A stretch of DNA of 64,000 bases, from assembly GCF_024171735.1 (NCBI RefSeq), contig NZ_JAMTCH010000007.1, forward strand, positions 124,001 through 188,000. The letters run 5' to 3'. Position 1 is the stretch's first letter. Each line of letters opens with the position of its first letter. The notes under the pieces are model-generated. The model saw only the letters and a list, made by a program, of their open reading frames with translations, searched no databases and had not been told where the DNA came from. Shown here piece after piece: positions 34,754 to 42,614 of the stretch. Position numbers and translations under genes: made by a program. Source of the DNA: Prauserella alba. GTDB taxonomy: Bacteria; Actinomycetota; Actinomycetes; Mycobacteriales; Pseudonocardiaceae.

Positions 34754-35554
34754 GTGGCTACCCCGACCCCCCGATCCCGCGCCGCGCTGGTGACGCTCAG
34801 CGTGCTCGTCGGCGTCGCGGGCGCAGTGGGCGGCCACCTGCTGTGGCCCGACACCGAATCCGCGGGCACCGTGCAGAGCGCAGGCCCCGGCAGTGGTCTG
34901 GAACGGCAGTCGCCCGAACAGCCGCCCGCCGATCCTGAAGGCCAGCGAGGCGGGCCCGGCGCCGAGGCGTCCGTGGCCCCCGCGCCTGCGACGTCATCGG
35001 TCTCACTGCCCGGCACAACTCCCACCACTCCGACCACCGAACCCGCGCCGCCCACCACGTCCGCCCCGCCGGACACCGGCGGCGCACCCGACGTCTCGAC
35101 CACTCCGACCACGAGCCCGCCGAGCTCGACGTCGGGCACCACGACGTCACCGACCTCACCCACGACGACCGGGGAGGACCGCAGCGAGCTGCTGGTCGAA
35201 GAGCTCGCGCGGTACGTCAACGAGGAGCGCGAGGTCGCGGGCTGCTCCCCCGCTCGGCTCGCCCCGTCGCTCGACGAGTCCGCGCAGGCGCACAGCGACG
35301 ACATGTCCGAGCAGGGCCGGTTGTCGCACGAATCATCCGACGGAACGTCGTTCGAGGACCGCGTCGAAGCGCACGGCTACGACGACCCCGCGGCCGAGAA
35401 CCTCGCTATGGGCGTGACATCTGCGCGTGCCGTCGTCGACAACTGGATGGCGCAGGACGCCCACCGGGACAACATCACCGACTGTGACGTGACCTCGCTC
35501 GGCGTTGGCCTCAACGAGGACGGCTGGTACTGGACCCTCGATCTCGGCTACTGA
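34754..35554 (+). CDS. CAP (SCP/PR1)-domain secreted or membrane-anchored protein
   Basis: About 266 residues: a short basic N-terminus, one hydrophobic segment (L-V-T-L-S-V-L-V-G-V-A-G-A-V), a Thr/Pro/Ser-rich linker (~30-140), then a CAP domain with A-Q-A-H-S-D-D-M, S-H-E-S-S-D-G, A-A-E-N-L-A-M-G, and W-M-A-Q-D-A-H-R-D-N. The His and Glu pairs of the CAP cavity are present. The linker suggests crossing the cell wall. The start is uncertain (TTG 34733, GTG 34736 or GTG 34754), and none has a clear ribosome site. Confidence 0.85.
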   Translation: MATPTPRSRAALVTLSVLVGVAGAVGGHLLWPDTESAGTVQSAGPGSGLERQSPEQPPADPEGQRGGPGAEASVAPAPATSSVSLPGTTPTTPTTEPAPPTTSAPPDTGGAPDVSTTPTTSPPSSTSGTTTSPTSPTTTGEDRSELLVEELARYVNEEREVAGCSPARLAPSLDESAQAHSDDMSEQGRLSHESSDGTSFEDRVEAHGYDDPAAENLAMGVTSARAVVDNWMAQDAHRDNITDCDVTSLGVGLNEDGWYWTLDLGY

Positions 35555-35581
35555 CCGTTGCCGGCCCGCGGGGCGGGCAGA

Positions 35582-35634
35582 GCCCCCAAGGGCACCTTGG
35601 GCGCTCTCAACGCAACCAAAGTGCCCTTGGGGGC
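35582..35634. repeat. Dispersed palindromic element, copy 2
   Basis: GCCCCCAAGGGCACCTTGG and CCAAAGTGCCCTTGGGGGC flank a short centre. It lies between the 3' ends of the CAP gene (plus) and aidB (minus), and could terminate both. Confidence 0.9.
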
Positions 35635-35659
35635 ACGAAGGCCTCACTCGGACGGGTGG

Positions 35660-37288
35660 TCACTCGGTCGGGGTGATGCGGCTCAGGATGCGGGTCGTGT
35701 CGACACCCGTGGGCAGGGTGCCGAACGCCGCGCCCCAGTCGCCGGCCAGCCGCGACGCGCAGAAGGCGTCCGCCACCGCCTCGTCGCCGTGACGTACCAG
35801 CAACGAACCCTGCAGCACCAGCGCGAGCCGCTCCACGAGCCTGCGTGCGCGGTACTCCACATCGGACAGGTCGGCGAGTTCCTTGCGTACCCCCGCGATC
35901 GCCTCGTCGAGTCGTCCGTCCACGCCGGACGCCGCGTCGAGCTCCGCGACGAGCGCCTCCACCGAGTCCGGCTGTTTCGCCATCGCGCGCAACGTGTCCA
36001 GCGCCGCCACGTTGCCCGAACCCTCCCAGATCGACGACAACGGCGACTCCCGGAACAGCCGCGGCATACCCGACTCCTCCACGTAACCGTTGCCGCCAAG
36101 GCATTCCAGCGCCTCGGCGGCGTGTGCGGGCGCCCGCTTGCACACCCAGTACTTCGTCACCGCCAGCGCCAGCCGCCGGAAAGCCGCTTCACCGTCGTCG
36201 GCAGCGGCGCGGTCGCTCGCACCGGCCAGCCGCATCGCCACCAGCGTGGCCGCCTCGGACTCGACGGCCAGATCCGCCAGCACGTTCGCCATCGCCGGAT
36301 GGTCGGCCAGCCTCGCGCCGAAGGTCGACCGGTGCCGCGCGTGGTGCGCCGCCCGCACCGTGCCGTAGCGCATGCCCGCCGCTCCGCCGATGACGCAGTC
36401 CAGCCGCGTGTTCGACACCATCTCGATGATCGTGCGGACCCCGCGGCCCTCCTCACCGACGAGCCACCCGGACGCCCCGTCGTACTCGATCTCGGCCGAC
36501 GCGTTGGACTTGTTGCCCAGCTTGTCCTTGAGTCGCTGCAGGTGGATGGCGTTACGCGAACCGTCCGGAAGTACACGCGGCAGCAGGAAACACGACAGCC
36601 CACCCGGCGCCTGCGCGAGCGTGAGGAACACGTCCGACATCGGTGCCGAGGTGAACCACTTGTGGCCGGTCAGTGCATATGCCCCCGCTCCGGCGGGAGT
36701 CGCGGTCGTCGTGTTCGCGCGCACGTCGGAGCCGCCCTGCTTCTCCGTCATCGACATACCGGCGATGAGGCCGCGCTTGCCCGTCGGAACGCGCAGGCCG
36801 TAGTCGTACTCGCGCGCCGCGAGCAATGGCTCGTACACGTCGGAGAGCTGCGGGCTGTGCCGGAGCGTCGGCACAGCCGAGTACGTCATCGAGATCGGGC
36901 ACGTGTGGCCCGCCTCGTTCTGGCTCCACACGTAGAACTTCGCCGCCCGCGCCACGTGTGCACCGGGTCGCGAGTCCCGCCACGGCGCCGCGTGCAGCCC
37001 GTGCGAGACGGCCACGTCCATCAGGTCGTGCCAGTGCGGGTGGAACTCCACCTCGTCGACGCGGTGGCCCACGCGGTCGTGGGTGCACAGCACGGGCGGA
37101 TTCTCGTTCACCAGCCTGCCCCACTCCTGCACGCGCTCGCTGCCCGCGAGCGTGCCCAGTTCGTGCACCTCGTCGGCGGCCCAGCCGGCACCTTCACGTT
37201 CCAGGCCTGCCAGCAGTGTCGGGTCGTCGGCGAGATCGTGGCCGGTCAGCTGCGGCACCTGGTTCGTCACGTCATGGGTTGCCGGCAT
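35660..37288 (-). CDS. aidB: AidB-like acyl-CoA dehydrogenase family protein
   Basis: A 542-residue protein, the same size as E. coli AidB (541). The N-terminal region has E-G-A-G-W, N-E-N-P-P-V-L, V-E-F-H-P-x-W-H, and the FAD region M-T-E-K-Q-G-G-S-D-V, all characteristic of AidB. AidB is part of the response to alkylation damage in E. coli; its real reaction is still debated. Here the gene overlaps the end of a TetR-family regulator gene by 17 bases and is co-transcribed with it. Confidence 0.92.
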   Translation of the reverse strand: MPATHDVTNQVPQLTGHDLADDPTLLAGLEREGAGWAADEVHELGTLAGSERVQEWGRLVNENPPVLCTHDRVGHRVDEVEFHPHWHDLMDVAVSHGLHAAPWRDSRPGAHVARAAKFYVWSQNEAGHTCPISMTYSAVPTLRHSPQLSDVYEPLLAAREYDYGLRVPTGKRGLIAGMSMTEKQGGSDVRANTTTATPAGAGAYALTGHKWFTSAPMSDVFLTLAQAPGGLSCFLLPRVLPDGSRNAIHLQRLKDKLGNKSNASAEIEYDGASGWLVGEEGRGVRTIIEMVSNTRLDCVIGGAAGMRYGTVRAAHHARHRSTFGARLADHPAMANVLADLAVESEAATLVAMRLAGASDRAAADDGEAAFRRLALAVTKYWVCKRAPAHAAEALECLGGNGYVEESGMPRLFRESPLSSIWEGSGNVAALDTLRAMAKQPDSVEALVAELDAASGVDGRLDEAIAGVRKELADLSDVEYRARRLVERLALVLQGSLLVRHGDEAVADAFCASRLAGDWGAAFGTLPTGVDTTRILSRITPTE

Positions 37289-37877
37289 GGGGAACTCCTA
37301 GAGCTCGCAGGGTGAATGTGGACAGCTCGCCGACGGCGTCCTCTCCGCCCGAGGTCAGCGGTCCGATCATGACCTCGGCGACGGCGCCGACGACTGCGGC
37401 GGCGGTGAGCGCCGCCTCCTGGGGAGGTAGCGTGCCGTCACGTACGCCCTCGCCGATCCGGGCCGCGACGACGTCGCGGAACGCGCGGCGGAACACGATG
37501 CGTTCGGCCTCAACCGGTGCATCGACGGGTTCCGCGAGCAGTGCGTACGCCAGGCGTGGTGCTTTGAGGGCGCGCGCGGCGAACGTGTCGACGACGGCGA
37601 CGACCCGCTCTCCCGCCGACCCCGGCCGTTGCGCGGCGCGTTCCACGGCCTCGACCTCCCGCGTCACCAGCTGCCGGAACAGTTCGACGACCAGCTCCGC
37701 CTTGTTGCCGAAGTGCCGGTAGACGCTGCCGGTGGCGACGCCCGCGCCTTCGGCGACCGCCGCCACGGAACAGCCCGCGTAGCCGCGGGTGGCGAGCAGC
37801 TCGACGGCCGCGTCGAGGATCGCGGCGCGCTGGGAGTCCATGCGTGCCTGGATCTTCGGGGTGCGGCGGTACACCAT
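37272..37877 (-). CDS. TetR-family regulator upstream of aidB
   Basis: A 201-residue repressor-type protein. The helix-turn-helix is G-Y-A-G-C-S-V-A-A-V-A-E-G-A-G-V-A-T-G-S-V-Y-R-H at about residues 27-50. The C-terminal ligand-binding part has no recognisable specificity. It starts at ATG 37877; the longer frame adds only nine extra residues of no conservation. An inverted repeat sits 9 bases upstream, suggesting autorepression. Effector unknown. Confidence 0.9.
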   Translation of the reverse strand: MVYRRTPKIQARMDSQRAAILDAAVELLATRGYAGCSVAAVAEGAGVATGSVYRHFGNKAELVVELFRQLVTREVEAVERAAQRPGSAGERVVAVVDTFAARALKAPRLAYALLAEPVDAPVEAERIVFRRAFRDVVAARIGEGVRDGTLPPQEAALTAAAVVGAVAEVMIGPLTSGGEDAVGELSTFTLRALGVPHAGNP

Positions 37878-37885
37878 GACAAGTA

Positions 37886-37901
37886 GTGAACCACCATTCA
37901 C
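37886..37901. promoter_or_regulatory. Candidate TetR operator before the aidB operon
   Basis: GTGAA-CCACCA-TTCAC is a perfect 5-6-5 inverted repeat. It lies 9-24 bases from the regulator start, overlapping its leader. Confidence 0.55.
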
Positions 37902-38013
37902 ACCTTGAGGCAAGGGGCGCGGTGGCGGTACGCACTTCCGCGGCCCGCTCCGCCCGGGTCCCCGTGCAGCGGCCTCGCCCTGGTCGGAACGTGTGTGGGT
38001 GCCGAAACGAGAA

Positions 38014-38047
38014 CGGGCGCCGCACCGGAGGTCCGGTGCGGCGCCCG
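38014..38047. terminator. Hairpin after etfD
   Basis: CGGGCGCCGCACCGG-AGGT-CCGGTGCGGCGCCCG is a perfect 15-bp stem with a 4-base loop, 20 bases beyond the etfD stop on the minus strand. Confidence 0.85.
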
Positions 38048-38066
38048 CTACGGCTGCCCGCGTTGG

Positions 38067-40370
38067 TTACGACTCGTCGGTCGAACCGGGCTTCTCGCTC
38101 GCGGCATCCGCCGCGCCTGCCGTGTCGGCCTTGCCGTCCGGCTCGGCCTCACCGCCGGCCTCGGCCTCCGGAGCGCCGACCGCGACCGGCTCCTTGTCGG
38201 AGCCCCGCTTGACCGCCGACAACAGCAGCTGCGACACGTCGACGACCTCGAGGTCCTCGCTCGCACTGCCGTCACTCTGCCGCGAGGTGACGCCGTCGTT
38301 CAGCATCACCCGGCAGAACGGGCAGCCCGTCGCGATCTTCGACGGCGCCGTGCCGAGCGCCTCGTCGACGCGTTCGACGTTGATGCGCTTGCCGATCTGC
38401 TCTTCCATCCACATGCGCGCACCACCGGCACCGCAGCACATCGAACGGTCGCCGTGCCGCGGCATCTCACGCAGGTTCGCGCCCGCGGCACCGACGAGCT
38501 CACGCGGCGCCTCGTACACCTGGTTGTGGCGGCCGAGGAAGCACGGGTCGTGGTACGTGATGTCCTGCGCGACCGGCGCCATCGGCGTCAGCCGCTTCTC
38601 CCGCACCAGCCGGTTGAGCAGCTGCGTGTGGTGCACGACCTCGTAGTTGCCGCCGAGGTCCGGGTACTCGTTGGCGAGTGTGTTGAAGCAGTGCGCACAC
38701 GTGACGACGATCTTGCGCTTCGCGGGCTCGGTGTTCTCGAACACCGAGTTCAGCACCTCGACGTTCTGCTGCGCGAGCATCTGGAACACGAACTCGTTAC
38801 CCGCACGGCGAGCCGGGTCACCGGTGCAGGTCTCCTCCGGCCCGAGCACCGTGTACTTCACATCGGCCATGTGCAGCAGCTCCGCCACCGCACGCGTCGT
38901 CTTCTTCGCGCGGTCCTCGAACGCACCGGCGCAGCCGACCCAGAACAGGTACTCGGTGTCACCGAACTCGCCGTCGAACACGGGCACCTCGAAGTCGAGG
39001 TCCTCGGCCCAGGCCATGCGGTCCTTGGCGTTCTGGCCCCACGGGTTGCCCTTGTTCTCCAGGTTCTTGAACAGCGAGTTCAGCTCGGTCGGGAAGTTCG
39101 ACTCGATCATCACCTGGTAGCGGCGCATGTCGACGATGTGGTCGACGTGCTCGATGTCCACGGGGCACTGCTCGACGCAGGCACCGCAGTTGGTGCAGGA
39201 CCACAGCATGTCCGGGTCGATGACGCCGTTCGCCTCGGCGTCGCCCACCAGTGCACGCTCGGACTCGGCCAGCGCCAGCACGTCGATGCCGGCGTGCGGG
39301 TCGTCCCCGGTCAGGCCGATCTCGTCGCCTGCCATGTCCTTCTTGCCGCCCGCCATCAGGTACGGCGCCTTGGCGTAGGCGTGGTCGCGCAGCTGGGTGA
39401 TCAGCATCTTCGGCGACAGCGGTTTGCCCGTGTTCCACGCCGGGCACTGCGACTGGCAGCGGCCGCACTCGGTGCACGTCGAGAAGTCGAGCCAGCCCTT
39501 CCAGCTGAAGTCCTCGACCTGGCCGGCACCGAAGACGTCCTTCTCCGGGTCGGCCTCCTCGAAGTCGAGCGGCTCGCCGCCGCTCATCATCGGCTTCAGC
39601 TTGCCCAGCGCGACGCCGCCGTCGTCCTCGCGCTTGAAGTAGATGTTGAAGAACGCGCTGAACCGGTGCCAGGCCACACCCATCGTCAGGTTCCGGCCGA
39701 CCACGACCAGCCAGATCATGCCCGACAGCAGCTTGATCAGCGCCATGATCGACACGGCGGCGGTGGCGCTCGGCAGGATCTGCGCGAGCGGCTGGGTCAC
39801 GAAGCTCGACCACAGGGCCGGGTCCTCGATGCCGCTGGAGATCTTGAACGCCTTGACGCCGAGGATGCCGAGACCCTCGATGACCACCACGGCCTCGACG
39901 AAATAGGCGGCCGCGAAGTCCGATCCCTGGAACCGGGACTGCCGGTCGGCGCGGCGGGGGTGGTTGGCCTGGCGGATGATCGCCAGTGCGACACCACCGA
40001 CGACGGTGCCGATGCCCAGCAGCTCCAGTAGCAGTTGCCACGGCGCCCAGTGGCCGATGATCGGCCACGCGAAATGCGGGTCGAAGATCTCGCCGTAGGC
40101 CTCGAACAGTGCCAGCGAGCCGAGCAGGAAGCCCCACATCACGAGCCAGTGCCATGGCCCGACGCGGCGGAACTTGTTCATCCGCGTGTGGGCCGCGAAC
40201 TCCTTGATCAGCGTCTTGAGGCGCGGGGCGAACGGTCCGTAGCGCGTGCCGTCCGGCTGCCCGAGTCGGATGATGCGCACCTGCCGGACGACGGCGGCGG
40301 CGAACACACCCCAAGCGACAATGCTGACGGCAACGCCGATCACGCCGAGCGTGATCTGCAATGCACCCAT
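38067..40370 (-). CDS. etfD: Membrane Fe-S oxidoreductase, EtfD-like
   Basis: A 767-residue protein of the heterodisulfide reductase-related family. About five membrane helices occupy residues 1-250 (diheme-type region). Two [4Fe-4S] motifs follow: C-T-E-C-G-R-C-Q-S-Q-C-P near residue 297 and C-T-N-C-G-A-C-V-E-Q-C-P near 392. Two Cys-rich CCG-type domains end the protein, with C-A-H-C-F-N near 557 and C-C-G-A-G-G near 643. M. tuberculosis Rv0338c (EtfD) is the related protein; it moves electrons from ETF to menaquinone during fatty-acid oxidation. The C-terminus is an acidic Ala/Pro tail. Confidence 0.88.
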   Translation of the reverse strand: MGALQITLGVIGVAVSIVAWGVFAAAVVRQVRIIRLGQPDGTRYGPFAPRLKTLIKEFAAHTRMNKFRRVGPWHWLVMWGFLLGSLALFEAYGEIFDPHFAWPIIGHWAPWQLLLELLGIGTVVGGVALAIIRQANHPRRADRQSRFQGSDFAAAYFVEAVVVIEGLGILGVKAFKISSGIEDPALWSSFVTQPLAQILPSATAAVSIMALIKLLSGMIWLVVVGRNLTMGVAWHRFSAFFNIYFKREDDGGVALGKLKPMMSGGEPLDFEEADPEKDVFGAGQVEDFSWKGWLDFSTCTECGRCQSQCPAWNTGKPLSPKMLITQLRDHAYAKAPYLMAGGKKDMAGDEIGLTGDDPHAGIDVLALAESERALVGDAEANGVIDPDMLWSCTNCGACVEQCPVDIEHVDHIVDMRRYQVMIESNFPTELNSLFKNLENKGNPWGQNAKDRMAWAEDLDFEVPVFDGEFGDTEYLFWVGCAGAFEDRAKKTTRAVAELLHMADVKYTVLGPEETCTGDPARRAGNEFVFQMLAQQNVEVLNSVFENTEPAKRKIVVTCAHCFNTLANEYPDLGGNYEVVHHTQLLNRLVREKRLTPMAPVAQDITYHDPCFLGRHNQVYEAPRELVGAAGANLREMPRHGDRSMCCGAGGARMWMEEQIGKRINVERVDEALGTAPSKIATGCPFCRVMLNDGVTSRQSDGSASEDLEVVDVSQLLLSAVKRGSDKEPVAVGAPEAEAGGEAEPDGKADTAGAADAASEKPGSTDES

Positions 40371-40434
40371 GATCGGGCCTTTCGGTTCGGTCTTCGTGGT
40401 GGGTGTCGGGAGGGTATCTCTTCCTCGGTTGATG

Positions 40435-40450
40435 CCTACTGAGGAGTAAT
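40435..40450. promoter_or_regulatory. Palindrome upstream of etfD similar to the fadE5 site
   Basis: CCTACT-GAGG-AGTAAT shares the TACT-N4-AGTAAT core with ATTACT-ACTA-AGTAAT at 20510. It lies ~65 bases upstream of the etfD start. Confidence 0.55.
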
Positions 40451-40465
40451 GGATAAGAGACGCCC

Positions 40466-40508
40466 TAGTCCCACTGATGTGGCAGAAACCTCGCCAATAG
40501 TGGGACTA
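40466..40508. promoter_or_regulatory. Wide inverted repeat in the etfD/SMR promoter region
   Basis: TAGTCCCACT (40466-40475) and AGTGGGACTA (40499-40508) are perfect 10-bp complements 23 bases apart. The right arm sits near the -35 region of the SMR gene and a TATCTT -10-like box follows. Two such half-sites would suit the TetR regulator encoded downstream. Confidence 0.6.
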
Positions 40509-40530
40509 ACGTTCAGGTATCTTCACCGGG

Positions 40531-40857
40531 GTGGGTGCATATTTGTTGATCGCCGGAGCGATCGTCGCCGAGGTCGCCGGCACCGTGTCGTTGAAGTTGT
40601 CGGAGGGTTTCTCCAGGCTGCTGCCGTCGATCGCCGTGATCGTCGGGTACGGCACGGCGTTCGTGCTGCTGGGGCAGGCGTTGAAACACGGTATGCCGGT
40701 CGGGGTGGCGTACGCGATCTGGGCGGCCGCCGGTGTCGCGCTCGTGGCGTTGCTCGGCGCGGCCTTCCTGGGCGAACCGATGAACCTGACCATGGCCGCG
40801 GGGCTGGCACTCGTCATCGGCGGCGTCGTGCTGCTCGAAACGGGGCGCGCGACGTGA
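40531..40857 (+). CDS. SMR-family multidrug/quaternary ammonium exporter
   Basis: A 108-residue protein with four membrane helices. The SMR Glu is present in helix 1 (A-I-V-A-E-V-A-G-T), followed by K-L-S-E-G-F-S-R in the loop, and helix 3 has Y-A-I-W-A-A-A-G-V. The family exports cationic drugs or guanidinium in exchange for protons. Only one subunit is encoded, so a homodimer is expected. It overlaps the TetR gene by 4 bases. It starts at GTG 40531. Confidence 0.9.
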   Translation: MGAYLLIAGAIVAEVAGTVSLKLSEGFSRLLPSIAVIVGYGTAFVLLGQALKHGMPVGVAYAIWAAAGVALVALLGAAFLGEPMNLTMAAGLALVIGGVVLLETGRAT

Positions 40858-41417
40858 AGCGGCAGGTCGACGGTCGCAAGGCGCGCGGCGAGAAGCGGCG
40901 CACCGAGATCATCGAGGCCACGCTGCGGGTGATCGAACGCGACGGCGTCGCCGGCGTCACCCACCGCACGGTGGCCGCGGAGGCGGGCGTGCCGACGACG
41001 TCGACCACGTATCACTTCGCCACCCTCGACGACCTGCTGGTGGCCACGCTGATCGACTGCGCGCGGGACATGGCCACCGAGGTGTACTGGATGATCGACC
41101 GCGCGCGCTCACACGGGCGAGGGCGCGGCGCGGAGGAGATCGCCAAACTTCTGGCCGAGGCGCTCGGGCCGAAACGAGGGCGGACGATGGCCGAGTACGA
41201 GCTGTATCTGCTGGCGGCGCGCAAACCGGAGCTGCGCCCCGCCGCGCGGCGGTGGCTCGACGTGCTCACCTCGATGGTGCGCCACGACGACGAGGTCGCC
41301 TTCCGCGTGTTCCTCGCCGGCATCGACGGCCTGCTGATCCAAGGGCTCATCGACGACGAACCGCCCGGCGAGGAGGAACTCCGCCCGGTCGTCGACTACC
41401 TGCTCAACCCGAGATGA
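40854..41417 (+). CDS. TetR-family regulator of the SMR exporter
   Basis: A 187-residue protein. Its N-terminal helix-turn-helix reads G-V-A-G-V-T-H-R-T-V-A-A-E-A-G-V-P-T-T-S followed by T-Y-H-F, a common TetR pattern. It is translationally coupled to the exporter, so it is likely to repress it until a toxic cation binds. The wide inverted repeat at 40466-40508 is the best candidate target. Confidence 0.88.
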   Translation: MKRQVDGRKARGEKRRTEIIEATLRVIERDGVAGVTHRTVAAEAGVPTTSTTYHFATLDDLLVATLIDCARDMATEVYWMIDRARSHGRGRGAEEIAKLLAEALGPKRGRTMAEYELYLLAARKPELRPAARRWLDVLTSMVRHDDEVAFRVFLAGIDGLLIQGLIDDEPPGEEELRPVVDYLLNPR

Positions 41418-41434
41418 CCCACGCGGCCGTGGCC

Positions 41435-41525
41435 GTGTTGCGTGCTGCGGAGCCCGTGTTGCGTCTTGAGGGGGCCGTGTTGCGTTCTCCGGAACCCGAA
41501 TTGCGGATTCCGGTGGCGGTGTTGC
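41435..41525 (-). repeat. 21-bp tandem array (array 1, five units)
   Basis: GTGTTGC starts at 41435, 41456, 41477, 41498 (variant GAATTGC) and 41519, exactly 21 bases apart. Read on the minus strand, the units are GCAACAC followed by a GGSCCC-like stretch. Confidence 0.92.
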
Positions 41526-41570
41526 ACCTCGTGTGCGTGCGTTCCTGTATCCGGGACCACCCGGCGTGAG

Positions 41571-41631
41571 CCGCAGACACAGCGTTCGCCCCACCGGCTG
41601 GACTCCCGGTGGGGCGAAACGCCGTCTGCGG
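41571..41631. terminator. Large hairpin between inverted 21-bp arrays
   Basis: TTCGCCCCACCGG (41585-41597) pairs perfectly with CCGGTGGGGCGAA (41606-41618), and CCGCAGAC (41571) with GTCTGCGG (41624), separated by small bulges. It lies between convergent genes and is a likely bidirectional terminator. Confidence 0.75.
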
Positions 41632-41715
41632 AACCGGTTGGCGTGACACGGCAGCGGGATGTGCGGGCACCGAACCCAACGCATCCCCACCCCAGAATCG
41701 GCCACGCCGGAATCG

Positions 41716-41785
41716 GCAACACGAGCCCCGGGAAATGCAACACGAGCCCTCAGGAATGCAACACGGGCCCCGGGGAGCGCAACAC
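41716..41785 (+). repeat. 21-bp tandem array (array 2, four units)
   Basis: GCAACAC starts at 41716, 41737, 41758 and 41779, exactly 21 bases apart, joined by G-A-G-C-C-C-like and G-G-A-A-T-like segments. It is in the orientation opposite to array 1. Confidence 0.92.
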
Positions 41786-41789
41786 GATG

Positions 41790-42338
41790 TCAGCCCTTGT
41801 TCTCGTGGAGCCCGGTGAGGGTGGCACGGCCCAGCGTGTGACCGAACATGTTGAACGACAGGAACGCGGGCCTCGACTCGTCGGGGATGTCGAGCGAATC
41901 GACGTCCAATGCGTGCACCACGAAGATGTAGCGGTGCGGGCCGTGCCCGGGAGGCGGTGCGGCGCCGAGGTACTGGCGGACGCCGCCGTCGGTGGTGAGC
42001 ATCCTGGCGCCCGCAGGCAGGTTCGCGCCGCTCGGGTCGCCCGCGCCGGTGGGCAGTTCGGTGACCGAGGCCGGGATGTTGTACACCGCCCAGTGCCAGA
42101 AGCCGCTCACGGTGGGTGCATCCGGGTCGTAGCAGGTCACGACGAAGCTCTTCGTGCCGTCGGGGAAGCCGGACCACGCCAGGTGCGGCGAGGTGTCATC
42201 ACCTCCGGCGCCGAACAGGCCGGACAGCTGCGGGGTCGGCAGCGCCTGGCCGTCGGCGATGTCGTCGCTGCGCACGTCGAAGCTCGGCACCTGCGGCAGG
42301 AAGTCGTAGGGGTTGAAGTTGAACGGCGCGTCGGCCAT
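41790..42338 (-). CDS. YbhB/YbcL family (PEBP/Raf kinase inhibitor-like) protein
   Basis: A 182-residue PEBP-like protein: T-S-P-H-L-A-W-S-G-F-P, then V-V-T-C-Y-D-P-D-A-P-T, F-W-H-W-A-V-Y-N-I-P, and the C-terminal G-P-H-R-Y-I-F-V-V-H-A-L, which together form the anion/ligand pocket of this family. The bacterial role is unclear. Its stop overlaps the end of the 21-bp array. Confidence 0.9.
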   Translation of the reverse strand: MADAPFNFNPYDFLPQVPSFDVRSDDIADGQALPTPQLSGLFGAGGDDTSPHLAWSGFPDGTKSFVVTCYDPDAPTVSGFWHWAVYNIPASVTELPTGAGDPSGANLPAGARMLTTDGGVRQYLGAAPPPGHGPHRYIFVVHALDVDSLDIPDESRPAFLSFNMFGHTLGRATLTGLHENKG

Positions 42339-42371
42339 CTCACGCTCCTCGTGGTCTGGTGGCAGGGCGGA

Positions 42372-42424
42372 GCCCCCAGGGGCACCTTGGTGGCGCTGAG
42401 TGCGACCAAAGTGCCCCTGGGGGC
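42372..42424. repeat. Dispersed palindromic element, copy 3
   Basis: GCCCCCAGGGGCACCTTGG and CCAAAGTGCCCCTGGGGGC with both arms changed in a compensating way relative to the other copies (CCAGGGG versus CCAAGGG). It lies between two divergent genes, so it cannot be a terminator of either. Confidence 0.9.
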
Positions 42425-42614
42425 AACGTCGGCCCCAGGGTATGCAGCCGGATGCGGTGCGTCAGGGTGGGCGCGCCGCACACCGCCCCGGGGCGCGGCG
42501 CGGCCGGTCGGAATCGCGGCCGGAATCAGGGTCATATCGGGGTTGGCCCCAATGTCGGGGCCGGTGTGGTGGGCCTAGTGTTCTCACAACCACGGCATAG
42601 CGAATCGAGGGTCC

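Larger units (their letters stand above)
41418..41789. other. Convergent intergenic region filled by two 21-bp arrays and a hairpin
   Basis: This 372-base gap lies between the ends of the TetR gene (plus) and the YbhB gene (minus). It contains five 21-bp units in one orientation, a 61-base hairpin, and four units in the opposite orientation. No gene is supported. Confidence 0.8.

Noticed and set aside
41642-41810. Peptides with A-T-R-A-P-type heptad repeats as small proteins
   Set aside because: 21 bp equals seven codons, so any frame through the arrays gives a heptad pattern; there is no ribosome site or conserved start.
42372-42424. Element copy 3 as a terminator
   Set aside because: It lies between two divergent gene starts, so no gene is transcribed into it from its 3' end.
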